The position numbers and the translations under genes are program-made. The notes below the pieces were generated by a model that worked only from the letters and a program-made list of their open reading frames with translations, did no database searches and had not been told where the DNA came from. 64,000 bases of DNA from Marinobacter sp. 2_MG-2023 (GTDB taxonomy: Bacteria; Pseudomonadota; Gammaproteobacteria; Pseudomonadales; Oleiphilaceae): contig NZ_JAUOPH010000001.1 of assembly GCF_030546935.1 (NCBI RefSeq), forward strand, positions 62,001 through 126,000, read 5' to 3'. This document shows, one piece after another, positions 36,958 through 44,920 of the stretch. Position 1 is the first letter of the stretch. The number at the start of each line of letters is the position of its first letter.

Positions 36958-38712
36958 TCAATCGCCAGAGCGATATCCGGCAGGCAGAAACCGGCCAAAA
37001 CCGGAACTCTTGCCAAGCTCAGAGCCAAGATCCCCCTCCGTCACCGCAAGCCGACCGTTGATCAATACGTGCTTTACACAGCCAGGCACCCGATTGACCA
37101 TTCGGTCGAGGTCAAAATTTTCCATTTCTGCCCATTCGACGTCCTCCAGGTTCTGGTCGAGACCTTTTGGATCCAGCACGGTAATATCTGCGCGGTCACC
37201 CTCCCGGATACGACCTGCTTCTATTCCGAACCAGTCCGCCTGCTCGCCTGTCAGGCGATGCACCGCCCGTTCAAGAGACATCACGGGCTCGCCCTCTTCC
37301 ACGCTTTCGAGAACCAGCTTGAGAAACCTTAAAGGCAGGTTGTAAAACGCCATATTACGGATGTGTGCCCCTGCATCCGAAAACGTGATCAGAGCATCAG
37401 GCTGGGCAACCATTTTACTTAGCCGATCCTTACGATGATTCCCTACTACGGTATACCAGCGCAGTGCACGCCCGTGGGTCACAACCATATCGAGGAAGAA
37501 ATCCACCACGTGGATACCGCGCTCCAACGCCAACTCAGCGAAATTCTGGCCAACCACACTATGGTCCGGGCAATCGAGAATAACGGCATCACCAAAATCC
37601 CGCTGCCAGACTCGCGGCGAGAGTTTTTCCCGATAGAACTTACGGAATTTTCGGCGATACGCTTCGTCTTTGAGCAGTTCATTTCGTTCAAGTTGGTCTC
37701 GAAGATCCAGCGCCATCTCGCCAGCACCGAACTCCTCAAACAACACTATGTCCATGCCATCGGCATAGACCTTGAAAGGGGTAGGTAAAAGCTGCCAACG
37801 AAAATTTCCACCAAAGCTGTTTGCGATCCGGCTCACCAGGCTGGCCATGGGTCTGACCGTTGGGTTGCCCTTAAGATCAATCATCGCAATGAGGGTTGTT
37901 TTCAGCGGTTTGCGCAACCAGCCCAGGGTTTCCCGAAGATACTGTGTCACCTGTAAGGGGTTAGCGGCATTAGGCGCACCCTGATGCACACGGTCATACC
38001 GGCGCAGCAGACGATTAAGCCGGCTGACTTCGTTCCAGCGGGCATAGGTGCTGGGCAAGCTCTTGGACCATTCCCTGTCACCATCTACCTTGTCCCATTT
38101 CAGGCACATGGTCGATAAGCCCAGAAAACCTTCCTGCAACGCCTCTTCCAGCAGGTCTTCCATCCGCTGCTGTTCCTGTGGGCTCGGTTTTACTTCCCTA
38201 TCTGTTGCCCGGTGCAACCCCATCACTGCTGTTCGAAGGTCGCTGTGACCGAGAAAACTGATTACATTGGGCCCCAGAGGGTGATTCCGGATAAAATCGA
38301 CCCATTGCTTTGGCGTGCTCCAGCTCTTGTGCGCCTGCAGAATCGGCAACACTTTTTCCCGCGGCACTGTTTCGACCCGGGTAAAAATGTCTGAGGCATC
38401 TTCCGCCGCCGAACACACCATACTGAGAGAGCAGCTGCCTATCAGCACCGTTGTTACACCATGCCGCACCGACTCCGAAAGCGCAGGAGAAACCAGTAAT
38501 TCGGCATCATAGTGTGTGTGGGTATCCAGGAATCCCGGCGTTACCCAACAGCCACTTGCATCAATAACCCTGCTCGCCAGGGCAGGGTCCGGCTCCTCTT
38601 CAAATACCCGAGCCACCCTGCCATCAAGAACCGCAACATGAGCAATACGCGAGGCGGCACCCGTACCATCGAAATAACGCCCTCCGATAATCAGCGTGTC
38701 ATACTGGCTCAC
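36958..38712 (-). CDS. amidohydrolase, N-acyl-D-amino-acid deacylase-like
   Basis: The 584-residue protein is a zinc amidohydrolase with the HTHYDAE motif near residue 66, SCSLS near residue 95 and SDAGAHIRN near residue 455. It ends in the composite beta domain seen in D-aminoacylases and dihydropyrimidinase-like enzymes. It is longer than typical D-aminoacylase (about 480) and matches the larger subgroup. The start is GTG 38712 after AAGGAG. Its partner is the anion symporter downstream, so an acylated amino acid or dicarboxylate derivative is a likely substrate; specificity is not visible. Confidence 0.83.
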   Translation of the reverse strand: MSQYDTLIIGGRYFDGTGAASRIAHVAVLDGRVARVFEEEPDPALASRVIDASGCWVTPGFLDTHTHYDAELLVSPALSESVRHGVTTVLIGSCSLSMVCSAAEDASDIFTRVETVPREKVLPILQAHKSWSTPKQWVDFIRNHPLGPNVISFLGHSDLRTAVMGLHRATDREVKPSPQEQQRMEDLLEEALQEGFLGLSTMCLKWDKVDGDREWSKSLPSTYARWNEVSRLNRLLRRYDRVHQGAPNAANPLQVTQYLRETLGWLRKPLKTTLIAMIDLKGNPTVRPMASLVSRIANSFGGNFRWQLLPTPFKVYADGMDIVLFEEFGAGEMALDLRDQLERNELLKDEAYRRKFRKFYREKLSPRVWQRDFGDAVILDCPDHSVVGQNFAELALERGIHVVDFFLDMVVTHGRALRWYTVVGNHRKDRLSKMVAQPDALITFSDAGAHIRNMAFYNLPLRFLKLVLESVEEGEPVMSLERAVHRLTGEQADWFGIEAGRIREGDRADITVLDPKGLDQNLEDVEWAEMENFDLDRMVNRVPGCVKHVLINGRLAVTEGDLGSELGKSSGFGRFLPAGYRSGD

Positions 38713-38763
38713 AGTGTTTGACTCCTTTTTTATTTTTATTGATTTTTAATTCTGAAAATCAGT

Positions 38764-39084
38764 CTAACCTTCTGCACATGCAACGCAAACGGTGGTGTAA
38801 GGCAGTACCTGAAGCCGTCGAGGATCAATAGTTTCACCACAGACTTCACACTCGTCACCCACGCCATGCTCAATTCGTTCGAGTGCTGTTTTTATCTGAC
38901 TCAGTTCGGCCCGGGTCTCTTCTTCAAGCGAATCAACGACTTCATCGTTCTGTGTCTGCTGAGCACGTTCCTCGGAATCCTTGTCCAAAGCGCCTTCTTT
39001 GCGCTGCTGATGGGCTTCATAGCGTTCCAGCCGAGCAGTAAGATCGGCTCTCAGGGTTTCAAGCTCTGCTTTGCGATTACTCAT
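38764..39084 (-). CDS. DksA/TraR-type zinc-finger protein
   Basis: The 106-residue protein has a helical N-terminus with long charged helices and a C4 zinc finger, CEVCGETIDPRRLQVLPYTT, completed by CVAC at the C-terminus. It is shorter than DksA (about 151) and lacks the long coiled-coil with the DxxDxA tip, so it is a DksA-like/YbiI-type protein and not DksA itself. It is divergent from phaC, with 152 bases between starts. Confidence 0.82.
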   Translation of the reverse strand: MSNRKAELETLRADLTARLERYEAHQQRKEGALDKDSEERAQQTQNDEVVDSLEEETRAELSQIKTALERIEHGVGDECEVCGETIDPRRLQVLPYTTVCVACAEG

Positions 39085-39158
39085 TTCACATCTCCTGGTG
39101 TTTCAGACCTGTCGCGGACTCCATATAGACAACATTAGCGCCTAAGCCCTTCGCGAGA

Positions 39159-39172
39159 TTGATGTTCGTCAC
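39159..39172 (+). promoter_or_regulatory. possible Anr/FNR-like box upstream of phaC
   Basis: TTGATGTTCGTCAC matches TTGAT-N4-GTCAA at 9 of 10 positions and lies 65 bases before the phaC ATG. It could link polymer synthesis to oxygen limitation, but a single imperfect site carries little weight. Confidence 0.25.
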
Positions 39173-39236
39173 AATTATGGCAATGTACTCAGGAGAGAAT
39201 AGTACTTTACCCGCAATCAGAACAAAGGAGCTGCAA

Positions 39237-41036
39237 ATGCTGGGTCTGAACAAGCTGGGAAAAACCGCTAATCGGTTAGTCAGTACATTTGAAACAAAGG
39301 TGCGCGACGGGCAGCAATACCTCGAAAAGTTGGTTGGAGATACCGGCGTTATGGATCACGCGAAAATCTCTACCATGTCAGAAATGTCAGATGCCTATCG
39401 CACCATGGCAAAAGACCTTCTGCTGAACCCGTGGCGCTTTGTAGGAGCAGAGCTGGACCTGGCCCGTAAACACGCGGATCTAGGCTCTTACACTTTCTCC
39501 CGGCTGACCGGGGTTGAGAAAGACCCGGTTGCACCACCAGATATCGATGACCGGCGTTTTAACGCGGAAGAATGGCACAAACACCTGCCGTTCGATGTAT
39601 TGCACCAGGCCTACCTGATTAACTCCCGCGCTTTTCTGGATTGGGTAGAGAACATGCAAGGCGTTCCGCCTGCAGGCAAGGAACAGATGCTTTTCTACGC
39701 TCGCCAACTCACGAGCGCGCTGGCACCCTCCAACTTCCTGGCATCAAACCCAGAAGCTCTGAAAATAACCTGGGAGCGCAAGGGTATGAATCTGGTTGAT
39801 GGCGGGCGACAGTTCATCGATGATTTCCGCCAGAACCCGAAACTTTTCAACGTCGGCATGACCGATCGATCTGCATTCGAGGTTGGCGAAAATCTGGCAA
39901 CCACGCCTGGCAAAGTAGTCTTCCAGAACGATTTGATACAGCTCATCCAGTATACGCCGACCACGGAAACCGTCAGCAAGCGACCCTTACTTATCGTGCC
40001 GCCCTGGATCAACAAGTATTACATTCTTGACCTGACCACCAAGAAATCCTTTGTTCAATGGCTTGTGGATCAGGGGCAGACAGTCTTCATCATATCCTGG
40101 CGCAATCCCGGGCCTGAGTTTAGAGACAAAGGCTGGGACGACTACATGCTGGAAGGCCCGCGGGCAGCCATGGATGCTGTCACAGCCGCTACCGGCGAAG
40201 AAAGGATGAACCTCCTGGGATACTGCATCGGGGGCACTCTTTTGGGCTCCACCCTGGCCTGGTTGAAGAAGAAAGGGAAAGACCCTGTTGTCAGTGCTAC
40301 TTACCTGACCAGCCTGCTGGACTTCTCCGATCCGGGTGGCATTGGCGTGTTTATCAACGAGCACTCAATCCGTGGCATAGAACGGATGCTGGACAAAAAG
40401 GGCTACCTCGACGGCCGTGCCATGGCCTTTACCTTCAACCTGTTACGGGAAAACGAGCTGTTCTGGTCGTTCTGGACAAACAGCTATCTCAAGGGAAAGA
40501 AACCTGCAGCGTTTGACCTGTTGTACTGGAATACCGATGGCACCAATCTGCCCGCAAAAATGCACAGTTTTTACCTGCGGGAGATGTATCTCAATAACCG
40601 CCTGGTAGAGCCCGACTCTCTCAGCTTTGCTGGCGAAAGCATTAACCTCGCGGAGATAGAAGTCCCGTCGTTCTTTCTTTCAGCGCGTCAGGATCATATT
40701 GCCAAGTGGAAGTCCACCTACAAGGGTGCACTGGTTCATGGAGGGGATGTGCATTTCGTACTGTCTGGCTCCGGGCATATTGCAGGCGTCATAAACCCTC
40801 CGTACAAAGAAAAATACGGCTACTGGACAAATGACTCCATGACGCCGGATGCCGATGAGTGGCTCGAAAATGCGGATGAGCACGCTGGATCCTGGTGGCC
40901 ACACTGGCTGGAGTGGATTCAGCAACACGCAGGTGAACAGGTTGCCGCCAGAATACCCGGGGACGGCAAGCTTGCCGTGCTGGAGGACGCCCCGGGGAGC
41001 TATGTTCGGGTAACGGCGGCAGAAGCCGCCAAATAA
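39237..41036 (+). CDS. phaC: class I poly(3-hydroxyalkanoate) synthase
   Basis: PhaC polymerises (R)-3-hydroxyacyl-CoA into storage polyester granules. The 599-residue protein has the lipase-like box GYCIGG with nucleophile C330, D486 in SARQDHIAKW and H514 in GSGHIAGV. The length and N-terminal domain fit class I enzymes, which act alone as homodimers. The ATG at 39237 follows a perfect AAGGAG; the longer upstream reading has no such site. No phaA, phaB or phasin gene is in the window, so precursors come from elsewhere. Confidence 0.94.
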   Translation: MLGLNKLGKTANRLVSTFETKVRDGQQYLEKLVGDTGVMDHAKISTMSEMSDAYRTMAKDLLLNPWRFVGAELDLARKHADLGSYTFSRLTGVEKDPVAPPDIDDRRFNAEEWHKHLPFDVLHQAYLINSRAFLDWVENMQGVPPAGKEQMLFYARQLTSALAPSNFLASNPEALKITWERKGMNLVDGGRQFIDDFRQNPKLFNVGMTDRSAFEVGENLATTPGKVVFQNDLIQLIQYTPTTETVSKRPLLIVPPWINKYYILDLTTKKSFVQWLVDQGQTVFIISWRNPGPEFRDKGWDDYMLEGPRAAMDAVTAATGEERMNLLGYCIGGTLLGSTLAWLKKKGKDPVVSATYLTSLLDFSDPGGIGVFINEHSIRGIERMLDKKGYLDGRAMAFTFNLLRENELFWSFWTNSYLKGKKPAAFDLLYWNTDGTNLPAKMHSFYLREMYLNNRLVEPDSLSFAGESINLAEIEVPSFFLSARQDHIAKWKSTYKGALVHGGDVHFVLSGSGHIAGVINPPYKEKYGYWTNDSMTPDADEWLENADEHAGSWWPHWLEWIQQHAGEQVAARIPGDGKLAVLEDAPGSYVRVTAAEAAK

Positions 41037-41056
41037 GCTTCAGACGAAAACAAATG

Positions 41057-41100
41057 CTGTCCGGCACCAACGGCTTAATCTCAGGCCGTTCGCCGGACAG
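41057..41100. terminator. bidirectional hairpin between phaC and the agmX operon
   Basis: CTGTCCGGC at 41057-41065 pairs perfectly with GCCGGACAG at 41092-41100. Inside it AACGGC pairs with GCCGTT, giving a long two-part stem with a 10-base loop. It lies between two convergent genes and can end transcription from both sides. Confidence 0.8.
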
Positions 41101-41106
41101 TAATTA

Positions 41107-42096
41107 TCAGCCAGACAGCAGTTCAATCGGGTAACGAATCGTCGTCTGGTCGACCCCTGGCCGGGCACCAAAGTCTACAAGCCGCAGACGATTACAGATC
41201 TTGTTCTCCAGGCCAGGCTCACCCAACGTTGACTCAACCACAGAACACTGCGACACGGCACCACTGGATTCGATTACCAGCTCAGGCGTAATACTGCCCT
41301 GAAGCGATGGCTTGCGACGAAGCTCCCGGTTGTAAATGCTGTAGATAGCCGATTTATTGGCATCCATTGTACGTCGCAACTCTTCTTTGCTGCGTGTTCG
41401 GGAAGCGGTTTCCTGCTTCTCGCGGCGGACGGCCTCTTTGACCTCGGCAACACGCTCAGTTTCTGCAACTTCCGTTCTTTCGCGCTCTTCCAGAACGACC
41501 TGACGGCTCTCACGCTCAAGTGTTGCGTCACTCACACCAGCACTGCGCTCATTTGTGGTGGCGCGGGCTGCCAGCGTGTCCGCTGTTGATTTCCGGGTAA
41601 TGGATTTAGCTGTGCGCGTAACCGGCGCGTCAAGCTTCACCGAACTGGCCAACTCGCTAAGCTTGGACAGTTCATTGCCCATCGCAAGAATTCCCGTGCT
41701 CTTGGCTTTTTCACGAGCCTGGGCGACGGCTTCGGGTTTGGGCTTTTCCTTCACCTCGGGTTTCGGTGGCTCAGGTTTCGGCTTTGGTGCGGGCTTCGGC
41801 TCTGGTTCCGGTTCAGGCTTGGGCTGTTCAACCGGTTTCTCTTCGGGTTTTTTCTCAGGCTCTGGTTCTGGCTCGGGCACAACCGGTTTAGGCGGTTCTT
41901 TTTTTTCAATAACCAGCTTGGCCAGCTGCGGAGGCAAAGCCTCGCGCTCCTGCCGGTCCCTCTCCGGCAAATCGATCCAAGTGATGTAACCTGCAAAGAT
42001 CACGAACAGCGGCGCGACAACCAGCGCCACGGATAGCAAGCGCCTGCGCTCGCCCCGCTCGTGACTCCAGGGTAATCCGTACCGGTAATCCGTCAT
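41107..42096 (-). CDS. TonB-like protein with AgmX/PglI-type C-terminal domain
   Basis: The 329-residue protein has an N-terminal cytoplasmic basic stretch, one membrane helix (about 22-42: LLSVALVVAPLFVIFAGYIT) and a Pro/Glu/Lys-rich periplasmic spacer (about 60-125). A helical region follows, and then a C-terminal domain (IYNRELRRKPSLQGSITPEL, GLENKICNRLRLVDFG) like the AgmX/PglI tail known from Myxococcus. It would transmit the motion of the ExbB/ExbD complex to the outer membrane. Its start overlaps the exbD stop by 4 bases. It is last in the 15-gene run. Confidence 0.82.
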   Translation of the reverse strand: MTDYRYGLPWSHERGERRRLLSVALVVAPLFVIFAGYITWIDLPERDRQEREALPPQLAKLVIEKKEPPKPVVPEPEPEPEKKPEEKPVEQPKPEPEPEPKPAPKPKPEPPKPEVKEKPKPEAVAQAREKAKSTGILAMGNELSKLSELASSVKLDAPVTRTAKSITRKSTADTLAARATTNERSAGVSDATLERESRQVVLEERERTEVAETERVAEVKEAVRREKQETASRTRSKEELRRTMDANKSAIYSIYNRELRRKPSLQGSITPELVIESSGAVSQCSVVESTLGEPGLENKICNRLRLVDFGARPGVDQTTIRYPIELLSG

Positions 42097-42599
42097 GCTC
42101 CGGCCCCCTCTTTTGCACGCTGGTTCACCGCCAGAGATATACTTGCGTATCCAGCGTCCACACAGGTAGACATAATTTTCTTGAGCAAATCGTAGGGAAG
42201 TTCACGGTCTGCCAGAATGGTAATCGCCCGCCCTGCCTCGGGCTCTGGCTGGCCTGAACGGCTGGCTTGATAGTCCAGTTCCTGTTTCAAACCTGGCTCA
42301 ACCTGACCATCCAGTGCTTGCAATACATCGCGTTTGATGACCACGCGCCCGTTTACCAGAATATCCTGGTCGGTTACGGTCAGCGCGAGCACATCGCCGG
42401 GCGGCTGCACCGCTGACGAGTCTGGTAACTTGATGGAGCTGTTCTGGTTGAGCACCTGCACGTCAGATGAAGAATTTACCATCAGGAAGAACACAAGAAT
42501 CGTAAAGATGTCCATCAGTGACACCAGGTTCATCTTGCTCTGATTCTTGTTTCGTCTGTGGTGGCGCTTCAGGCGGCGGGCTTTTGCAGATTCTTTCAT
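42093..42599 (-). CDS. ExbD/TolR-family protein with intact transmembrane Asp
   Basis: The 168-residue protein has a basic N-terminus and one membrane helix containing D30 (NLVSLMDIFTILVFFLMVN), the position used for proton translocation in ExbD/TolR. A periplasmic domain with a TolR-like ILADRELPYDLL segment follows. It overlaps both neighbours by 4 bases (exbD upstream, agmX downstream). It pairs with the ExbD-like protein encoded just upstream, which lacks the Asp. Confidence 0.86.
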   Translation of the reverse strand: MKESAKARRLKRHHRRNKNQSKMNLVSLMDIFTILVFFLMVNSSSDVQVLNQNSSIKLPDSSAVQPPGDVLALTVTDQDILVNGRVVIKRDVLQALDGQVEPGLKQELDYQASRSGQPEPEAGRAITILADRELPYDLLKKIMSTCVDAGYASISLAVNQRAKEGAGA

Positions 42600-43117
42600 G
42601 ACTGCCCCCCTTCTTTCAGCGCCTCTCCAGCCTCTACTGTCGGCGCATCGCCCAGTGAGATTTCAGGGAACAGTTCCGCCTCAACCAGGTTACCGGCGAC
42701 TACCGCATCATAGGAGCGAACCGTATCCATTACGGAAACCAGCGCCTGATATGACGTTTCCTGCGAGGGCATGATAATAATATCTTTCTTATCAGGAACT
42801 CGGCTTTTTATCTCTTTCATAACGTCTTTGAGCGCAACGAAGTCATACTCGCCATCGTTCTGGGCAATGGCCTTGATGACCCCACCCTGGTTATCAGCGA
42901 CCACCAGTCGGTCCGAATGGATAACCACCTGTATCTGCAGTTCTTCAGCCTGATCCGGGGTAAGGCTTTCACCCGTTGGGAAGTTGAGCTCCAGAACGCT
43001 GGTGTGAGCAAACACCATATTCAAAAGCAGCACCGGCACCAGCACAATCATAAGGTTCATGAAGGGCGTGATATCGAGATCCGGCTCACTCTGTAATCGA
43101 CGATGCTTCCGTCTCAT
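42596..43117 (-). CDS. ExbD/TolR-family protein with Asn in place of the proton-carrying Asp
   Basis: The 173-residue protein has a basic N-terminus and then LDITPFMNLMIVLVPVLLLN. Aligning TPFMN with TPFID of E. coli ExbD puts N21 where the essential Asp25 sits, so this subunit probably cannot carry protons by the usual route. The periplasmic domain has the expected IIMPSQETSYQALVSVMDTV segment. It lies between exbB (24 bases upstream) and the Asp-containing exbD (4-base overlap). Confidence 0.86.
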   Translation of the reverse strand: MRRKHRRLQSEPDLDITPFMNLMIVLVPVLLLNMVFAHTSVLELNFPTGESLTPDQAEELQIQVVIHSDRLVVADNQGGVIKAIAQNDGEYDFVALKDVMKEIKSRVPDKKDIIIMPSQETSYQALVSVMDTVRSYDAVVAGNLVEAELFPEISLGDAPTVEAGEALKEGGQS

Positions 43118-43141
43118 AGCCTGAAATCCTTCAACTGATTA

Positions 43142-43873
43142 TCAGGCCGGAGTACGGGCGGTAGCGCCTGCGAGAGCGCCGGACGGCGCTGCAGACGAAG
43201 CACTGGGTGATGTAGCCTGCCCTGCTGATGCAGAACCAGGACGCGTGCCAGAACCATCGCTGAGCAGGTTGAGCACTTTAATGCCCGCCATTTCAAAGCT
43301 GTCGACAATTTCATTGGTTTTGGTTTGCAGGACAGAATGAATCAACAGCATAGGAATAGCCGACATAAGACCGAATGCAGTGGTGTTCATGGCCACTGAA
43401 ATACTCTGGGAGAGCAGGCTGGCCTTTTGCGCAGGGTCTGCAGCTGCAACAGCGGTGAATGCTGCAATCAGGCCGATGATCGTACCCAGAAGACCCAAAA
43501 GTGTTGCAATGTTCGCTAGTGTTGCGAGGTACTGGGTCCGCTTTTCAATGCGAGGCATAACATCAAGCAGACCCTCTTCCATGGCGTACTCGATGTCTTC
43601 ACGTCCCTGTCGGCGAGCCAGTCGCTGCAAGCCAAAACCGATCATTGTTGACATGGCAGTGCCAGATTCCTGGGCGTAATTGAGTGCACCTTTGAAATCT
43701 CGCTTTGCAATCATCTGATGAAGGCGATTGAAGTCTCTGCGATTCGTGATCTTCTGGGCAGACAAGTATACATATCGCTCAATGGCTACAATGAGTCCGA
43801 TAATCAGCACAACGGCAATCGGAAACATAAAAAAGCCACCTTCCTGAAAGAAGCGAACGGCGGTATCGATCAT
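43142..43873 (-). CDS. MotA/TolQ/ExbB-family proton channel protein
   Basis: The 243-residue protein has three membrane helices: about 14-35, and two in the C-terminal half with the conserved TLANIATLLGLLGTIIGLIAAF and TTAFGLMSAIPMLLIHSVL. These are the ExbB/TolQ signature. The last 35 residues are an Ala/Ser/Gly-rich tail not usual in ExbB. With the two ExbD-like proteins and the AgmX-type protein it forms a proton-driven energiser in the inner membrane. Confidence 0.92.
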   Translation of the reverse strand: MIDTAVRFFQEGGFFMFPIAVVLIIGLIVAIERYVYLSAQKITNRRDFNRLHQMIAKRDFKGALNYAQESGTAMSTMIGFGLQRLARRQGREDIEYAMEEGLLDVMPRIEKRTQYLATLANIATLLGLLGTIIGLIAAFTAVAAADPAQKASLLSQSISVAMNTTAFGLMSAIPMLLIHSVLQTKTNEIVDSFEMAGIKVLNLLSDGSGTRPGSASAGQATSPSASSAAPSGALAGATARTPA

Positions 43874-44011
43874 TTTCTAGGCACTCCATGGTCCGGTTTT
43901 TGAGTCAGTCTAAGCGCTGCTCTACCCCAAAGGGGTTAAGTTTGCGGAAGTCTTTGTTGCGGTTTGTTGTAGTTTGCACTCGGGCACAGAAACACTGTGA
44001 CATACGTCTCA

Positions 44012-44317
44012 CTAATTACCCTGTTTCACTTCAACCGGTTCGCTACTGAACGCCTCATGGTAGCGGACAAGTCTTTGAAATTCGTAGCGCTCCAGAGGTG
44101 AGAAAGCTTGTTCAACCATCAATTGCTCGTCTGGCGCCCGGAGTTCATCAACCTCCGGTGGTTGCCAGGGCACTATGTACATCACCGTAGGTACCTCCTG
44201 GTCGCCCCGAATGCGGGTGCCCTCGATGGTAACTATCCCTGTCTCCTGGGCTTGAGCTGCCGGCAGAGCAACCCATGAAGCAAGAGCCAGCAGAACTGAC
44301 TTACCCAGTTGTCTCAT
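44012..44317 (-). CDS. small secreted protein of unknown function
   Basis: This 101-residue protein has a signal peptide (LALASWVALPAAQAQ) and a short body with IEGTRIRGDQEVPTVMYIVPW. Its C-terminal half is acidic and aromatic. A strong AAGGAG precedes the ATG. It lies between the TPR lipoprotein (15-base gap) and exbB (138-base gap), within the minus-strand run. It has no cysteine in the mature part. No known family was recognised; its place suggests a part of the energised envelope complex. Confidence 0.72.
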   Translation of the reverse strand: MRQLGKSVLLALASWVALPAAQAQETGIVTIEGTRIRGDQEVPTVMYIVPWQPPEVDELRAPDEQLMVEQAFSPLERYEFQRLVRYHEAFSSEPVEVKQGN

Positions 44318-44332
44318 GATCGGCTCCTTACA

Positions 44333-44920
44333 TCAGATTCTGTTTTTTGCATCGAATATCCAATCGTCCAGCCTCGGATCGGGCTCGACGGCAAGCGCTT
44401 TGTACTGTTCATAAAGCAATAGCGCCTGCTCTGGTTCTCCGAGGTAAATATCCAGTAAAAACGCAAGGTTCAGAAGCGCAGGCAAATATTCCGGATTCGC
44501 CGCGAGGGCCTCACTGTACCGCTGCCTGGCGGTTGGGAAGTTACCGGCGTTACGCGCAATAACGCCGAGATGATTGAGCGCAACCGGGTGCGCCGGATCA
44601 AGGGCAAGCACCTCATTGAATCGCAACTGGGCCAGCTCGATATCACCCTCTTGAAACGCAAGCACGCCCAGGTTCACCAGCGGGCCGGTGCGTTGCGGAT
44701 GTTGCGCCGCAATCTGCTCAAAACGGTTCCTGGCATCTTCGGTATCGCCGTTTTCCATTAATACGACGGCTTCGGAAAAGGCTTGCTTCAGAAGTGCTTC
44801 CGATTCCTCTGTGGCGTCTGCCATATTATCCGGTGTGTTTGATCGTTCCGGCCCCAGCGCGCAGCCAGACAGTACCAAAAGGCTCAGAACCATCGCATTC
44901 AGCTTTTTATCCCAGATCAT
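44333..44920 (-). CDS. TPR-repeat lipoprotein
   Basis: The 195-residue protein has a lipobox (SLLVLSGCALG). At least three tetratricopeptide repeats lie at about residues 60-175, including RTGPLVNLGVLAFQEGDIEL, HPVALNHLGVIARNAGNFPT and LPALLNLAFLLDIYLGEPEQ. The ATG at 44920 is chosen because GGAG lies 6 bases upstream; a longer reading would extend far into the upstream gene. It overlaps that gene by 14 bases. TPR lipoproteins act as scaffolds, as in PilF or GltE. Confidence 0.85.
   Translation of the reverse strand: MIWDKKLNAMVLSLLVLSGCALGPERSNTPDNMADATEESEALLKQAFSEAVVLMENGDTEDARNRFEQIAAQHPQRTGPLVNLGVLAFQEGDIELAQLRFNEVLALDPAHPVALNHLGVIARNAGNFPTARQRYSEALAANPEYLPALLNLAFLLDIYLGEPEQALLLYEQYKALAVEPDPRLDDWIFDAKNRI

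Noticed and set aside
41740-41900. Short repeated DNA units that look like a tandem repeat array
   Set aside because: They encode the Pro-Glu-Lys periplasmic spacer of the TonB-like protein and have no spacer/repeat regularity of a CRISPR.
41555-41989. Plus-strand open frame coding a Gly/Ser/Phe-rich repetitive product
   Set aside because: It is the antisense of the Pro/Glu/Lys-rich spacer of the AgmX-type protein; low-complexity coding DNA keeps the opposite frame open. No ribosome site.
43924-43938. CCCC-AAA-GGGG hairpin upstream of exbB as a terminator
   Set aside because: The stem is only 4-5 bp and no T-run follows on the minus strand, so it would hardly stop transcription within the operon.
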